64,000 bases of DNA from Collinsella sp. Lineage in GTDB: Bacteria > Actinomycetota > Coriobacteriia > Coriobacteriales > Coriobacteriaceae. Of the stretch, positions 9,025 to 17,268 are shown one piece after another. The stretch covers positions 62,001 to 126,000 of the forward strand of contig JAUMMZ010000022.1 of assembly GCA_031296755.1 (NCBI GenBank). The letters are read 5' to 3'. The translations under genes and the position numbers were made by a program. The notes beneath the pieces were generated by a model. The model was not told the DNA's origin. It worked only from the letters and a program-made list of their open reading frames with translations, and made no database searches. Position 1 is the first letter of the stretch; each line of letters opens with the position of its first letter.

Positions 9025-9789
9025 TTACTGATAATCGACGACGTCGATCCAGTTCTTAAGGAACTCATCGTTCACGTTGCGCTTACGAGCGAGCTCGGAA
9101 GCGGCAACGATGCTCGTCCACTGACGCACGACCTGCATGGGCATGTCGGCGCGGTCGCAGTAGAGCTCCAGGTAGGCCTCGGCCTGATCCTTGCTGTTGA
9201 GGGCAAAGAGCAGGTAGGTGGTGGCAACGTCGGCAGCAGGGGAGCCCTGGGTGGCGTGTGCCCAGTCGCAGACGTACAGCTGACCGTCGTCGCCGACGAT
9301 GACGTTGGAGGGGTTGAAGTCGCCGTGGCAAACCTTGAACTCCTTGGTCATACCGTCCAGACGCTCCTGAAGGTTGTAGCGCGTGGTGGCATTGAGCTGA
9401 TCAAGGCTGTCGATCATGCGGGCGAACTTGTCGCGCTGACGGTTGAGCAGCGGGGAGGTGTAGCCGTGGATCTCGATCTGGAGGTCGACGAACATCTCGA
9501 GGTACTCACCGAAGCGCTGGGGCTCGGCAGTCATCTTCTCGGCAAGGGTAGTGCCCGGAACCTTCTCGGTCACGAGCGCCCAGCCGTTGGCGTTCTCGAG
9601 CTGGGAAACCTCGAGAGCCTTGGGGCTGCGGATGCCGCACTCATTGATGCGGGCAAGATTCAAAGCCTCGTTGAACACGTCGGAGACGGGCTTGGTCTCG
9701 TTAAAGACCTTGACGATCTTGTCGCCCAGGTCGTAAACGACCTTGTTGCCACGGCGGACGAGCTCGGTCTTGGAATCGGGTAGCAGCAT
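9025..9789 (-). CDS. APH/choline-kinase-family phosphotransferase
   Basis: A 254-residue protein of the aminoglycoside phosphotransferase / choline kinase fold. It has an N-terminal LVRRGNKVVYDLGDKIVKVF strand pair with the nucleotide-binding lysine, and the catalytic loop HGDFNPSNVIV. The metal-binding motif is DWAHA, where most kinases have D-x-D or DFG-like sequence. The substrate cannot be told from sequence; sugar, choline-like alcohol and antibiotic are all possible, and nothing marks it as a resistance gene. It follows adhE on the same strand, separated by 88 bp holding a 12-bp hairpin, so it is likely co-transcribed at reduced level. AAGGATG lies upstream of the ATG. Confidence 0.8.
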   Translation of the reverse strand: MLLPDSKTELVRRGNKVVYDLGDKIVKVFNETKPVSDVFNEALNLARINECGIRSPKALEVSQLENANGWALVTEKVPGTTLAEKMTAEPQRFGEYLEMFVDLQIEIHGYTSPLLNRQRDKFARMIDSLDQLNATTRYNLQERLDGMTKEFKVCHGDFNPSNVIVGDDGQLYVCDWAHATQGSPAADVATTYLLFALNSKDQAEAYLELYCDRADMPMQVVRQWTSIVAASELARKRNVNDEFLKNWIDVVDYQ

Positions 9790-9821
9790 GGTTGCATCCT
9801 TTCAACGATGCGATAGAAGCG

Positions 9822-9860
9822 ACGGCGGGGGTGTGTGAAACACCCGTGCACCCCCGCCGT
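9822..9860. other. Intercistronic hairpin between adhE and the APH-family gene
   Basis: A perfect 12-bp GC-rich stem (9822-9833 with 9849-9860) and 15-nt loop. Neither strand has a T tract after it, so it does not look like an ordinary terminator. It could stabilise the adhE mRNA 3' end or partly attenuate the downstream gene. Confidence 0.6.
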
Positions 9861-9877
9861 TAAAAACCGTGCTAGAA

Positions 9878-12526
9878 CTAGCAGACGGCGTAATCCTGAG
9901 GCTCTCGGCCGTAGTAGGCGTCCAGGTAGAGCTCCTTGATCTCGCTCATGAGCGGGTAGCGCGGGTTAGCGCCGGTGCACTGGTCGTTGAATGCCTGCTC
10001 GGTCATCTCGTCGAGGGTGTCGAGGAAGTACTTCTCGTCAACGCCGTACTCAGCGATGGTGTGCTTGACACCGATGAAGTCGCAGAGCTCGGTGAGCTTG
10101 GTGATGAAGTTCTCGAAGACCTCACGGTCGTCCTTGCCGTCGATGCCGCAGTAACGAGCCATCTCGGCGTAGTTGTGCAGCGCGTTGGGGTAAGGATACT
10201 GAGAGAAGGTTCCCATCTTGACAGGAGCCTCGGCGGCGTTGTAACGCATGACGCGGGTCAGGATGACGGCGTTTGCGAGGCCGTGGGGCAGATGGTGGAA
10301 AGCGCCGAGCTTGTGGGCCATGGAGTGGTTGAGGCCCAGGAAGGCGTTACCGAATGCCATACCGGCCATGCAGGATGCGTTGTGCATCTCCTCGCGAGCG
10401 TGCGGATCCTTGGCACCGTTGGTGAAGGAGCTCGGGAGGTTCTCGAAGACGAGCTTTGCGGCGCGCTCGGAGAGGCCCTTGGTGTAATCGGAAGCCATGA
10501 TGGAGACGTAGGACTCGATGGCGTGGGTCATGACGTCAATACCGGAAGCTGCGGTGAGGCCCTTCGGGGCGGTCATGCAGTTGTCGGCGTCGACGATAGC
10601 CATGTTGGGGAGCAGCGCGTAGTCGGCGAGCGGCCACTTGATGCCGGTCTCCTTGTCGGTGATGATGGCGAACGGCGTGCACTCGGAGCCAGTGCCCGAA
10701 GAGGTCGGGACGGCGACGAAGTAAGCCTTCTTGCCCATCTCGGGGAAGGTGAAGATACGCTTGCGGATGTCCATGAAGTCCATGGCCATGTCCTCGAAGT
10801 TCGCCTCGGGGTGCTCGTACATCATCCACATGATCTTGCCGGCGTCCATTGCGGAACCGCCGCCGACGGCGATGATGACATCCGGCTCGAAGAGCGTCAT
10901 CTGCTTGGCGCCGCGACGTGCGCACTGCAGGGAGGGATCGGGCTCAACGTCGTAGAAGCAGTCGTGAGCGATGCCCATCTCATCGAGCTTGGCCTCGATG
11001 GCACGCGTGTTGCCATTCTTGAAGAGGAACTGGTCGGTAACGATGAAGGCGCGCTTCTTGCCCATTACGGTGCCGAGCTCGTCGAGTGCGACGGGCGTGC
11101 AGCCCTTCTTGAAGTAGACCTTCTCGGGTGCGCGGAACCACAGCATGTTCTCGCGGCGCTCTGCCACGGTCTTGACGTTGATCAAGTGCTTCACCCCAAC
11201 GTTCTCGGAGACGGAGTTGCCACCCCAGGAGCCGCAGCCCAGGGTTAGAGACGGCTTCATGCCGAAGTTGTAGAGGTCACCGATGCCGCCGTGCGAGGAC
11301 GGGGTGTTGATGACGATGCGGCAGGCCTTCATGACGTGCTGGAACTTAGCGATCTTCTCGCTCTGTGCCGGGTGCACGTAGAGAGAGGCGGTGTGGCCCG
11401 GGCCACCTGCGAGGACGAGGTGCTCTGCCTTGTCAACGGCCTCCTGGAAGTCCTTGGCGTGATACATAGCGAGGACCGGGGAGAGCTTCTCGTGGGAGAA
11501 CTCTTCCTTCTCGGGATCGGTGGAGGTGACCTCGGCGATCAGGATCTTGGTCTTGGCGGGAACCTCGATGCCGGCGAGCTCGGCGATCTTGGCGGCAGCC
11601 ATGCCGGGGATGCGGTGATCGAGTGCGCCGTTCTTGAACATGGCGGCACGCAGGGCGTCCATCTCGGCACCCTGCTTGACGAAGTAGCAGCCGCGACGCT
11701 GGAACTCAGCCTTGACATCCTTGTAGATGGAGTCGAGGACGGTGACGGACTGCTCGGAAGCGCAGATCATGCCGTTGTCGAACGTCTTGGAGTGGATGAT
11801 GGAGTTGACGGCGAGCTTGATGTCCGCGGTATCGTCGATGATGACCGGGGTGTTGCCGGCGCCGACGCCGAGTGCGGGCTTACCGGAGGAGTAAGCAGCC
11901 TTGACCATGCCCGGGCCACCGGTTGCGAGAATGATGTCGACGTCGCGCATGACCATGTTGGTCAGCTCGATGGACGGCTTGTCGACCCAGCCGATGATGC
12001 CCTCAGGAGCACCGGCCTTGACAGCTGCGTCGAGAACGAGCTTGGCGGCGGCGATGGTGCACTTGGCGGCTGCCGGGTGCGGGGAGATGATGATGGCGTT
12101 ACGGGTCTTCAGGCAGATGAGCGTCTTGAAGATGGCCGTGGAGGTCGGGTTGGTGGTCGGGATGACAGCGCCAACGATACCGATCGGCTCGGCGACCTTG
12201 GTGATGCCGTAAGCGTCGTCGCGCTCGATGACACCGCAGGTCTTGGTGTTCTTGTAAGCGTTGTAGATGTACTCAGCGGCGTAGTGGTTCTTGATGACCT
12301 TGTCCTCGAGAACGCCACGGCCTGTCTCCTCGATGGCGAGCTTGGCCAAAGGAATACGAGCCTTGTTGGCGGCCATAGCAGCCTCGTAGAAGATCTTGTC
12401 TACCTGCTCCTGAGTGTACTCAGCGAATTTAGCCTGGGCCTCACGCATAGATTTGAGTTTGGCCTCAAGCGCCTCCACGTTGTCCACGATGGCGGGAGTA
12501 GTGTTTTCCGGTGACTTTTTCACCAT
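9878..12526 (-). CDS. adhE: Bifunctional acetaldehyde-CoA / alcohol dehydrogenase
   Basis: Reduces acetyl-CoA to acetaldehyde and then ethanol, regenerating NAD+ during fermentation; the protein forms cytoplasmic filaments (spirosomes) in characterised relatives. The 882 residues match the family. The N-terminal aldehyde dehydrogenase half carries the catalytic cysteine in FDNGMICASEQSV. The C-terminal iron alcohol dehydrogenase half has GGGSAMDAGK and the metal histidines in LNHSMAHKLGAFHHLPHGLANA. The ATG at 12526 has a CAAGGAG site upstream. It is preceded by a long promoter region with two LacI-family-like operators. Presence implies an ethanol-producing anaerobe. Confidence 0.97.
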   Translation of the reverse strand: MVKKSPENTTPAIVDNVEALEAKLKSMREAQAKFAEYTQEQVDKIFYEAAMAANKARIPLAKLAIEETGRGVLEDKVIKNHYAAEYIYNAYKNTKTCGVIERDDAYGITKVAEPIGIVGAVIPTTNPTSTAIFKTLICLKTRNAIIISPHPAAAKCTIAAAKLVLDAAVKAGAPEGIIGWVDKPSIELTNMVMRDVDIILATGGPGMVKAAYSSGKPALGVGAGNTPVIIDDTADIKLAVNSIIHSKTFDNGMICASEQSVTVLDSIYKDVKAEFQRRGCYFVKQGAEMDALRAAMFKNGALDHRIPGMAAAKIAELAGIEVPAKTKILIAEVTSTDPEKEEFSHEKLSPVLAMYHAKDFQEAVDKAEHLVLAGGPGHTASLYVHPAQSEKIAKFQHVMKACRIVINTPSSHGGIGDLYNFGMKPSLTLGCGSWGGNSVSENVGVKHLINVKTVAERRENMLWFRAPEKVYFKKGCTPVALDELGTVMGKKRAFIVTDQFLFKNGNTRAIEAKLDEMGIAHDCFYDVEPDPSLQCARRGAKQMTLFEPDVIIAVGGGSAMDAGKIMWMMYEHPEANFEDMAMDFMDIRKRIFTFPEMGKKAYFVAVPTSSGTGSECTPFAIITDKETGIKWPLADYALLPNMAIVDADNCMTAPKGLTAASGIDVMTHAIESYVSIMASDYTKGLSERAAKLVFENLPSSFTNGAKDPHAREEMHNASCMAGMAFGNAFLGLNHSMAHKLGAFHHLPHGLANAVILTRVMRYNAAEAPVKMGTFSQYPYPNALHNYAEMARYCGIDGKDDREVFENFITKLTELCDFIGVKHTIAEYGVDEKYFLDTLDEMTEQAFNDQCTGANPRYPLMSEIKELYLDAYYGREPQDYAVC

Positions 12527-12833
12527 TTGTGTCTCCTTGCGATCGGAGATTTACCCTACGCCTTGCATGATAGCAAGAAATAATTCGGTAAACGGTCAGA
12601 TTCCCGTAAAAGGCATACTAAAACGCTTCAATCAAATGAACCGTTTCAACTAAATTATGCTACTTAGCGTAGGAAAGATCGGATGCTTTGCGCCTTGTAG
12701 GTGCCCTGAAGCCGTATTGGCCAGCATTTGGTTCCAGAGGGTTTTTGGCTTAAAGGCGTCGGGTTATCGAGAACGACTTTTGCATATTCATATGTTAGTA
12801 GTTGTCGTCTTACGATCAGTTGGTAGTCAATAA
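12527..12833. other. adhE upstream region, no gene
   Basis: About 300 bp with no supported coding sequence. It holds the adhE ribosome binding site, a possible -10 on the minus strand (TATCAT near 12570), and two operator-like palindromes at 12619-12648. The stretch 12660-12833 shows no structure I can interpret. Confidence 0.5.
12619..12648. promoter_or_regulatory. Two cre/LacI-family-like operators upstream of adhE
   Basis: TAAAACGCTTCA (12619-12630) and TGAACCGTTTCA (12637-12648) are both near-palindromic around a central CG, the form bound by LacI/CcpA-type repressors. Their centres are 18 bp apart, less than two helical turns. Sequence resemblance only. Confidence 0.35.
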
Positions 12834-12872
12834 ACCAAAAAGGCGCCCTCCGTAGGGGAGGGCGCCTTTGGT
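12834..12872 (-). terminator. Terminator of rpmB
   Basis: A stem of about 16 bp (ACCAAA...GCGCCCTCC paired with GGAGGGCGCC...TTTGGT) with a short loop. On the minus strand the stem ends in T5, directly after rpmB. Confidence 0.88.
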
Positions 12873-12937
12873 AAGTTCTATGTGAACGCGAGGTCTTTGA
12901 CCCGGAGAGTCCGAGGTACTTGTTGGTAAGACCTTAT

Positions 12938-13126
12938 TTAGGAGCGCGCAACCTTGCCGGACTTGAGGCAGGTGGAGCAAACGTTCATCTTGCGACGGTG
13001 ACCGTCGACGACGACGTAAACGCGCTGGATGTTGGGGCGGAACTTACGGTTGGTGACGCGGTGAGAGTGGCTGATGGAGCGACCGGCAACGGGGTGCTTA
13101 CCGCAAACTTCGCAAACTTTGGACAT
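12938..13126 (-). CDS. rpmB: 50S ribosomal protein L28
   Basis: A 62-residue component of the large ribosomal subunit. It reads MSKVCEVCGKHPVAGRS, then SHSHRVTNRKFRPN, ending with CSTCLKSGKV. The two CxxC pairs (CEVC, CSTC) mark the zinc-binding form. The start at 13126 is set by AAGGAGGGTC about 5 nt upstream; a longer in-frame extension begins within the leader and is not needed. It is monocistronic: its own promoter lies upstream and a terminator downstream. Confidence 0.96.
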   Translation of the reverse strand: MSKVCEVCGKHPVAGRSISHSHRVTNRKFRPNIQRVYVVVDGHRRKMNVCSTCLKSGKVARS

Positions 13127-13180
13127 AACTGACCCTCCTTGGGCGACAAACGAACATGTCGCGTTAACAAACAAGCCTGA

Positions 13181-13190
13181 ACTATAGCAC
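13181..13190 (-). promoter_or_regulatory. Extended -10 promoter of rpmB
   Basis: On the minus strand the sequence reads TGCTATAGT, an extended -10 (TGn plus TATAGT), about 55 bp before the start codon. No clear -35 is visible. Confidence 0.5.
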
Positions 13191-13416
13191 AGAAGCAGCT
13201 CCCTGTGCGTAATCTACACAGAGATATTTCTCTTTTGGCGATAGTGCCCACGCCACGGCCCTGGACGTAGATCCGATTTGCGTGCAGCAGAGGGGATTAT
13301 GCCAGCTCGCAACAAGGTTTTCAAGCTCGTCCCACAAATATTATAGGTTTATTGAGCGTTGGGCTCCGTTTACGGATTGCTCCGTATTTATGCTCGCAAT
13401 TAAGCTCGAGGTTGGC
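13191..13416. other. Intergenic between rpmB and the pyr leader
   Basis: No coding sequence, RNA gene or strong hairpin is recognised in these roughly 225 bp between the divergent rpmB and pyr promoters. Confidence 0.4.
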
Positions 13417-13577
13417 TACACTATCCCTTGACCATTAAAGGGGTACGAGATACCCACATGGAATTACATAGCTGCCATAGAGCAGCCCTTCCTTGTGGGT
13501 GTCTGGTCCGCTTTGAGCGGTCGGGCATCTATTTTTTTGACTGTGTCAACAGTCAAGACATGTGAGGAAGGAGATCG
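13417..13577 (+). promoter_or_regulatory. pyr operon promoter and structured leader, candidate PyrR-binding hairpin
   Basis: TACACT at 13417-13422 is a plausible -10. The leader folds into a long hairpin: an 11-bp lower stem (13448-13458 with 13494-13504, one G-U pair), a T/T mismatch, GGAA/TTCC (13460-13463 with 13489-13492), and a purine/AU-rich asymmetric internal loop. Above that are a 5-bp upper stem (13471-13475 with 13482-13486) and the hexaloop CATAGA. PyrR-binding loops in Bacillus share this plan, with hexaloop CNGNGA and an asymmetric 5' bulge. An alternative hairpin GGGTA/TACCC (13441-13455) would break the lower stem. Downstream come CCGCT/AGCGG (13508-13520), T7 (13532-13538), and an 8-bp inverted repeat (13537-13556) just before the ribosome binding site. 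Confidence 0.55.
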
Positions 13578-14162
13578 ATGGGCACGACTTCCCCCAAGGC
13601 GGTCATCATGGACGAGACCGCCGTCAACCGAGCGATGACCCGCATCGCGCACGAGATCCTCGAGCGCAACGAGGGCTGTGAAGACCTCGCTCTGGTCGGC
13701 ATCGTCACGCGCGGCGACCTTCTGGCAAAGAAGCTCGCCGAGGCGATCAAGGAGATCGAGGGTGTCGACGTTCCGCTTGGCAGCCTGGACATCAGCTTCT
13801 ATCGCGATGACTATGCGACCAATTTCGCTCCCGCGATCCACGCTACCAACATTCCCTTCAGCGTCGACGGCAAGCGCGTCGTGCTGGTGGATGACATCCT
13901 GTACACGGGCCGTACCATTCGCGCCGCTCTCGACGCCGTTATGGATCTGGGCCGTCCGAGCCGCATTGAGTTGGCAGTTCTCGTTGACCGCGGTCACCGC
14001 GAGCTCCCCATCTCGCCGGACTTTGTCGGCAAGAACGTTCCCTCGTCGCACGAGGAGAACGTGCACCTATATATGAAGGAAGTCGACGGCCGTACCGCTG
14101 TCGAGATCAACGACGTCGCGCCGGGCTCCCACGTGGGTTCTGCGCCGCTGGGAGGTGAGTAG
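13578..14162 (+). CDS. pyrR: Bifunctional PyrR: pyr operon regulator / uracil phosphoribosyltransferase
   Basis: Type I phosphoribosyltransferase-fold protein that senses UMP/UTP and binds pyr mRNA; many also convert uracil and PRPP to UMP. The 194 residues include VDETAVNRA-like MDETAVNRAMTRIAHEI, GIVTRGDLLAKKL, the PRPP loop VVLVDDILYTGRTIRAALDA, and LVDRGHRELPI. The ATG has GAGGAAGGAG upstream. It is the first gene of the pyr operon and lies directly after the structured leader, as expected for autoregulation. Confidence 0.96.
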   Translation: MGTTSPKAVIMDETAVNRAMTRIAHEILERNEGCEDLALVGIVTRGDLLAKKLAEAIKEIEGVDVPLGSLDISFYRDDYATNFAPAIHATNIPFSVDGKRVVLVDDILYTGRTIRAALDAVMDLGRPSRIELAVLVDRGHRELPISPDFVGKNVPSSHEENVHLYMKEVDGRTAVEINDVAPGSHVGSAPLGGE

Positions 14163-14166
14163 TACC

Positions 14167-15111
14167 GTGGCGTTCAACCATAAGCACCTGATCGACATTA
14201 CCGAGTACTCCGAAGAGGACATTAAGCTCATCCTCGAGACCGCCAAGGCGTTCTCCGAGGTCAACGAGCGTGCGATTAAGAAGGTCCCCACGCTCAAGGG
14301 CAAGACCATCGTCAACATGTTCAACGAGCCCTCGACGCGCACCCGCAGCTCCTTCGAGCTCGCCGAGAAGCGTCTTTCGGCCGACAGCCTCAACTTTGGC
14401 GGCTCCTCGACCTCCACGGTCAAGGGCGAGAGCCTTGTCGACACCGTCGAGACCCTCAACGCCTACAAGATCGACTGCATCGTCGTGCGCGACAAGCACG
14501 CCGGCGCGCCCTACATCGTCACGCAGAACTCGCCCGCGAGCGTTATCTGCGCCGGCGACGGCAAGCACAACCACCCCACGCAGGCCCTGCTGGACCTGTA
14601 TACCATCTGGGAGCACAAGGGTGACTTCCACGGTCTGAAGGTCGCCGTCGTCGGCGATATCGCGCACTCCCGCGTGTGCGGCTCGCTGATCCCCGCCCTT
14701 AAGATCATGGGCTGCGAGACCTACGCCGTCGCCCCCGGCACGCTACTGCCGCCGGCGCCCGAGGTCCTGGGCTGCGACCACGTGACGAGCGACCTCGATT
14801 CCGTCCTGCCCGAGCTGGACGTCGTCTATATGCTGCGCGTGCAGCAGGAGCGCCTCGAGGGCGCACCGTTCCCCACGATTCGTGAGTACCACAAGCTCTT
14901 CGGTCTGACCAAGGATCGCGAGAAGCTCATGAAGCCCGATGCGATCATCTGCCACCCGGGCCCCATCAACCGCGGCGTCGAGTTCGACTCCTATATGGCC
15001 GACCACCCGCAACGCTCCGTCATCCTGGAGCAGGTCTACGCCGGCATCTGCGTGCGTATGGCTATCCTGTATCTGCTGCTTGGAGGTGCCGATAATGGCC
15101 TTGCTTCTTAA
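14167..15111 (+). CDS. pyrB: Aspartate carbamoyltransferase catalytic chain
   Basis: Forms N-carbamoylaspartate from carbamoyl phosphate and aspartate. Carbamoyl phosphate-binding STRTRSSFELAEKRL and HPTQALLDLYTI are present. I place the start at GTG 14167 because an in-frame GTG at 14155 overlaps the GGGAGG ribosome binding site (14150-14155) itself. That gives 314 residues, the usual size. No pyrI regulatory chain is adjacent. The end overlaps pyrC by 17 bp. Confidence 0.95.
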   Translation: MAFNHKHLIDITEYSEEDIKLILETAKAFSEVNERAIKKVPTLKGKTIVNMFNEPSTRTRSSFELAEKRLSADSLNFGGSSTSTVKGESLVDTVETLNAYKIDCIVVRDKHAGAPYIVTQNSPASVICAGDGKHNHPTQALLDLYTIWEHKGDFHGLKVAVVGDIAHSRVCGSLIPALKIMGCETYAVAPGTLLPPAPEVLGCDHVTSDLDSVLPELDVVYMLRVQQERLEGAPFPTIREYHKLFGLTKDREKLMKPDAIICHPGPINRGVEFDSYMADHPQRSVILEQVYAGICVRMAILYLLLGGADNGLAS

Positions 15112-16384
15112 GAACGCCCACGTCGTCGATCCGTCCGTCGAGCTTGACGGTGTCGTCGACGTCCTGATTGACGGCGACAAGATCGCCGAGGTCGGCGAGA
15201 ACCTCGCCGCCGAGGGAGCCGAGGTCCGCGACCTTTCCGGCAAGTATCTCGTCCCCGGCCTGGTGGATATGCACGTGCACCTGCGCGAGCCCGGCTACGA
15301 GGTCAAAGAGGATATCGAGAGTGGCACCCGTGCTGCTGCCAAGGGCGGCTTCACCGGCGTGTGCGCCATGCCCAACACCGATCCCGTCACCGATAACGGC
15401 ACTGTCGTGGAGTTCGTCAAGGCCCGCGCTGCCGAGGTCGGCCACTGCCGCGTCTATCCGTCGGGCGCCATGACCCGCGGTCTTAAGGGCGAGGCCATGT
15501 CCGAGATGGGCGATATGGTCGCCCACGGCGCCGTCGCCTTCACCGACGACGGTCGCGGCGTGCAGGGCGCGGGCATGCTCCGTCGCTGCATGGACTACGG
15601 CAAGATGTTCGGCAAGGTCTTTATGAGCCACTGCCAGGACGAGGATCTGGTCGGCCACGGTCAGATCAACGAGGGCAAGGTCTCGACTCGTCTGGCCCTC
15701 GAGGGTTGGCCGGCTGCCGGCGAGGAGCTTCAGATCGCCCGCGACATCGAGATCGCCAAGCTGACCGGTGCCAAGCTGCACATCCAGCACATCTCCACCG
15801 CTCACGGCCTGGAGCTCGTGCGTGCCGGTAAGGCCGCCGGTGTCCAGGTGACCTGCGAGGCTACCCCGCACCACATGTTCCTGACCGAGAACGACCTGGA
15901 CGAGACCTACAACACCTCGCTCAAGGTCAATCCGCCGCTGCGCACCGACGAGGACGCCGAGGCCATCCGTCAGGGTGTCATCGACGGTACCGTCGACGTT
16001 ATCGTCACCGATCACGCTCCCCACACCCCGTGGGAGAAGGCCCGCGAGTTCGAGCTTGCGCCCTTTGGCATGATCGGTCTCGAGACCTCGCTGTCGCTCG
16101 TGCTCACCGAGCTGGTCAACACGGGCAAGATGAGCATGGCTCGCATGGTCGAGCTCATGGCCATCAAGCCGCGTGAGATTCTGGGCCTCGACCAGGTTCA
16201 GGTCAAGGCGGGCTCCGTTGCCGACCTGACCGTGTTCGACCCCTCCGCAACCTGGACGGTTGGCGAGGACGGTTACGAGTCACGCGCCGAGAACTCCGGT
16301 TTTGCCGGCCGCACGCTTACCGGTCGTGCCACCGATGTGTTTGTCGGCGGTAAGCAGACGCTTGCCGACGGCTGCATCTGCTAG
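15095..16384 (+). CDS. pyrC: Dihydroorotase
   Basis: Zinc amidohydrolase that cyclises N-carbamoylaspartate to dihydroorotate. The 429-residue protein is the type I form. Metal ligands appear in VDMHVHLREPG and in the downstream histidines (MSHCQDED, IQHISTAHG), and the catalytic aspartate in VIVTDHAPH. The ATG at 15095 has TGGAGGTG upstream inside pyrB, so the two are translationally coupled. Confidence 0.95.
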   Translation: MALLLKNAHVVDPSVELDGVVDVLIDGDKIAEVGENLAAEGAEVRDLSGKYLVPGLVDMHVHLREPGYEVKEDIESGTRAAAKGGFTGVCAMPNTDPVTDNGTVVEFVKARAAEVGHCRVYPSGAMTRGLKGEAMSEMGDMVAHGAVAFTDDGRGVQGAGMLRRCMDYGKMFGKVFMSHCQDEDLVGHGQINEGKVSTRLALEGWPAAGEELQIARDIEIAKLTGAKLHIQHISTAHGLELVRAGKAAGVQVTCEATPHHMFLTENDLDETYNTSLKVNPPLRTDEDAEAIRQGVIDGTVDVIVTDHAPHTPWEKAREFELAPFGMIGLETSLSLVLTELVNTGKMSMARMVELMAIKPREILGLDQVQVKAGSVADLTVFDPSATWTVGEDGYESRAENSGFAGRTLTGRATDVFVGGKQTLADGCIC

Positions 16385-16404
16385 CATAGCCTTATCGCTT
16401 TTAT

Positions 16405-16433
16405 GCGCGGTGCCCTTGCGGTGCCGCGCTTTC
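16405..16433 (+). other. Hairpin with T-rich tail between pyrC and pyrK
   Basis: GCGCGG (16405-16410) pairs with CCGCGC (16424-16429), followed by TTTC. It is weak as a terminator and lies inside the operon; it may tune expression of pyrK-pyrD-pyrF. Confidence 0.35.
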
Positions 16434-16476
16434 TATTCGTTTGGACCATGCAACCGCATGGGGGATTGGAGCGTCT

Positions 16477-17268
16477 ATGCCCACACCTTCCACTGCACGC
16501 ATGCACGACTTCGAGGTCGTCTCGAACCGGGAGATTGCCGACGGCATCTTCTCGCTCGTCATCTCGGCCCCCAAGCTTGCAAGTGCGCTCAAGCCCGGTC
16601 AGTTTGTGAACATCGCCGTACCCGGCGATGCGTCCTCGCTGCTTCGCGTGCCCCTGAGCTACTACCGCGCCGACGCCGAGGCCGGCACCGTCGAGCTGTG
16701 GTACGCCGTCGTGGGCGACGATACCCGTCGTTTGTCCCAGATGGGCCCTGGCTCCAAGTCCAACCTGTTGGGCCCTGGCGGCCGCGGCTGGCTTGTTCCC
16801 GAGGGCACCAGGAAGGCGCTGCTCGTGGCGGGCGGCATCGGTGTTCCGCCCGTGCTGTGCCTCGCCGGCATTCTTGTCGAGCAGGGCGTGGATGTCGACG
16901 TTTGCCTGGGCTTTGGCACCGCTTCCAAGGCCGTGGGTGTCGATGAGTTCCGTGCGTTGGGCGCCACGGTTAACGTGTGCACCGACGATGGCACGCTGGG
17001 CACGCACGGTTTTTGCACCGACCCGGCAGCCGAGCTGCTCGGCGAGGGCGGCTACGACTATGTGGCCAGCTGCGGCCCCGCTGTCATGATGAAGAAAGTC
17101 GCCGCTGCCGCTGCCGAGGCCGGTGCGTACTGCGAGGTGTCGCTTGAGCGCATGATGAGCTGTGGCTTTGGCGCCTGCAACACCTGCAATGTCGAAACGG
17201 TCGACGGTATGAAGGGTGCTTGCATGTGCGGCCCCGTGTTCGATGCTTCCAAGGTGGTGGTCTTCTAG
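16477..17268 (+). CDS. pyrK: Dihydroorotate dehydrogenase B, electron-transfer subunit
   Basis: FAD and [2Fe-2S] subunit that passes electrons from PyrD to NAD+. The 263-residue protein has an N-terminal FAD-binding barrel (LKPGQFVNIAVP, RVPLSYYR), a nucleotide-binding region (LLVAGGIGVPPV), and the iron-sulfur ligands CGFGACNTCN followed by CMCGPVF. The start at ATG 16477 is chosen for GGAG 5 nt upstream; an upstream in-frame TTG lacks a site. Pairing with pyrD next door confirms type 1B. Confidence 0.95.
   Translation: MPTPSTARMHDFEVVSNREIADGIFSLVISAPKLASALKPGQFVNIAVPGDASSLLRVPLSYYRADAEAGTVELWYAVVGDDTRRLSQMGPGSKSNLLGPGGRGWLVPEGTRKALLVAGGIGVPPVLCLAGILVEQGVDVDVCLGFGTASKAVGVDEFRALGATVNVCTDDGTLGTHGFCTDPAAELLGEGGYDYVASCGPAVMMKKVAAAAAEAGAYCEVSLERMMSCGFGACNTCNVETVDGMKGACMCGPVFDASKVVVF

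Noticed and set aside
9025..9789. Antibiotic resistance gene reading of the APH-family protein
   Set aside because: Only the general kinase fold is visible; no substrate signature, mobile element or unusual base composition supports a resistance call.
11291..12514. Plus-strand open frame of about 407 codons within adhE
   Set aside because: Gly/Asp/Val-rich shadow typical of antisense GC-rich genes; AdhE is complete on the minus strand.
14155..14157. GTG at 14155 as the pyrB start
   Set aside because: It overlaps the GGGAGG ribosome binding site itself; GTG 14167 has workable spacing and matches the family N terminus.
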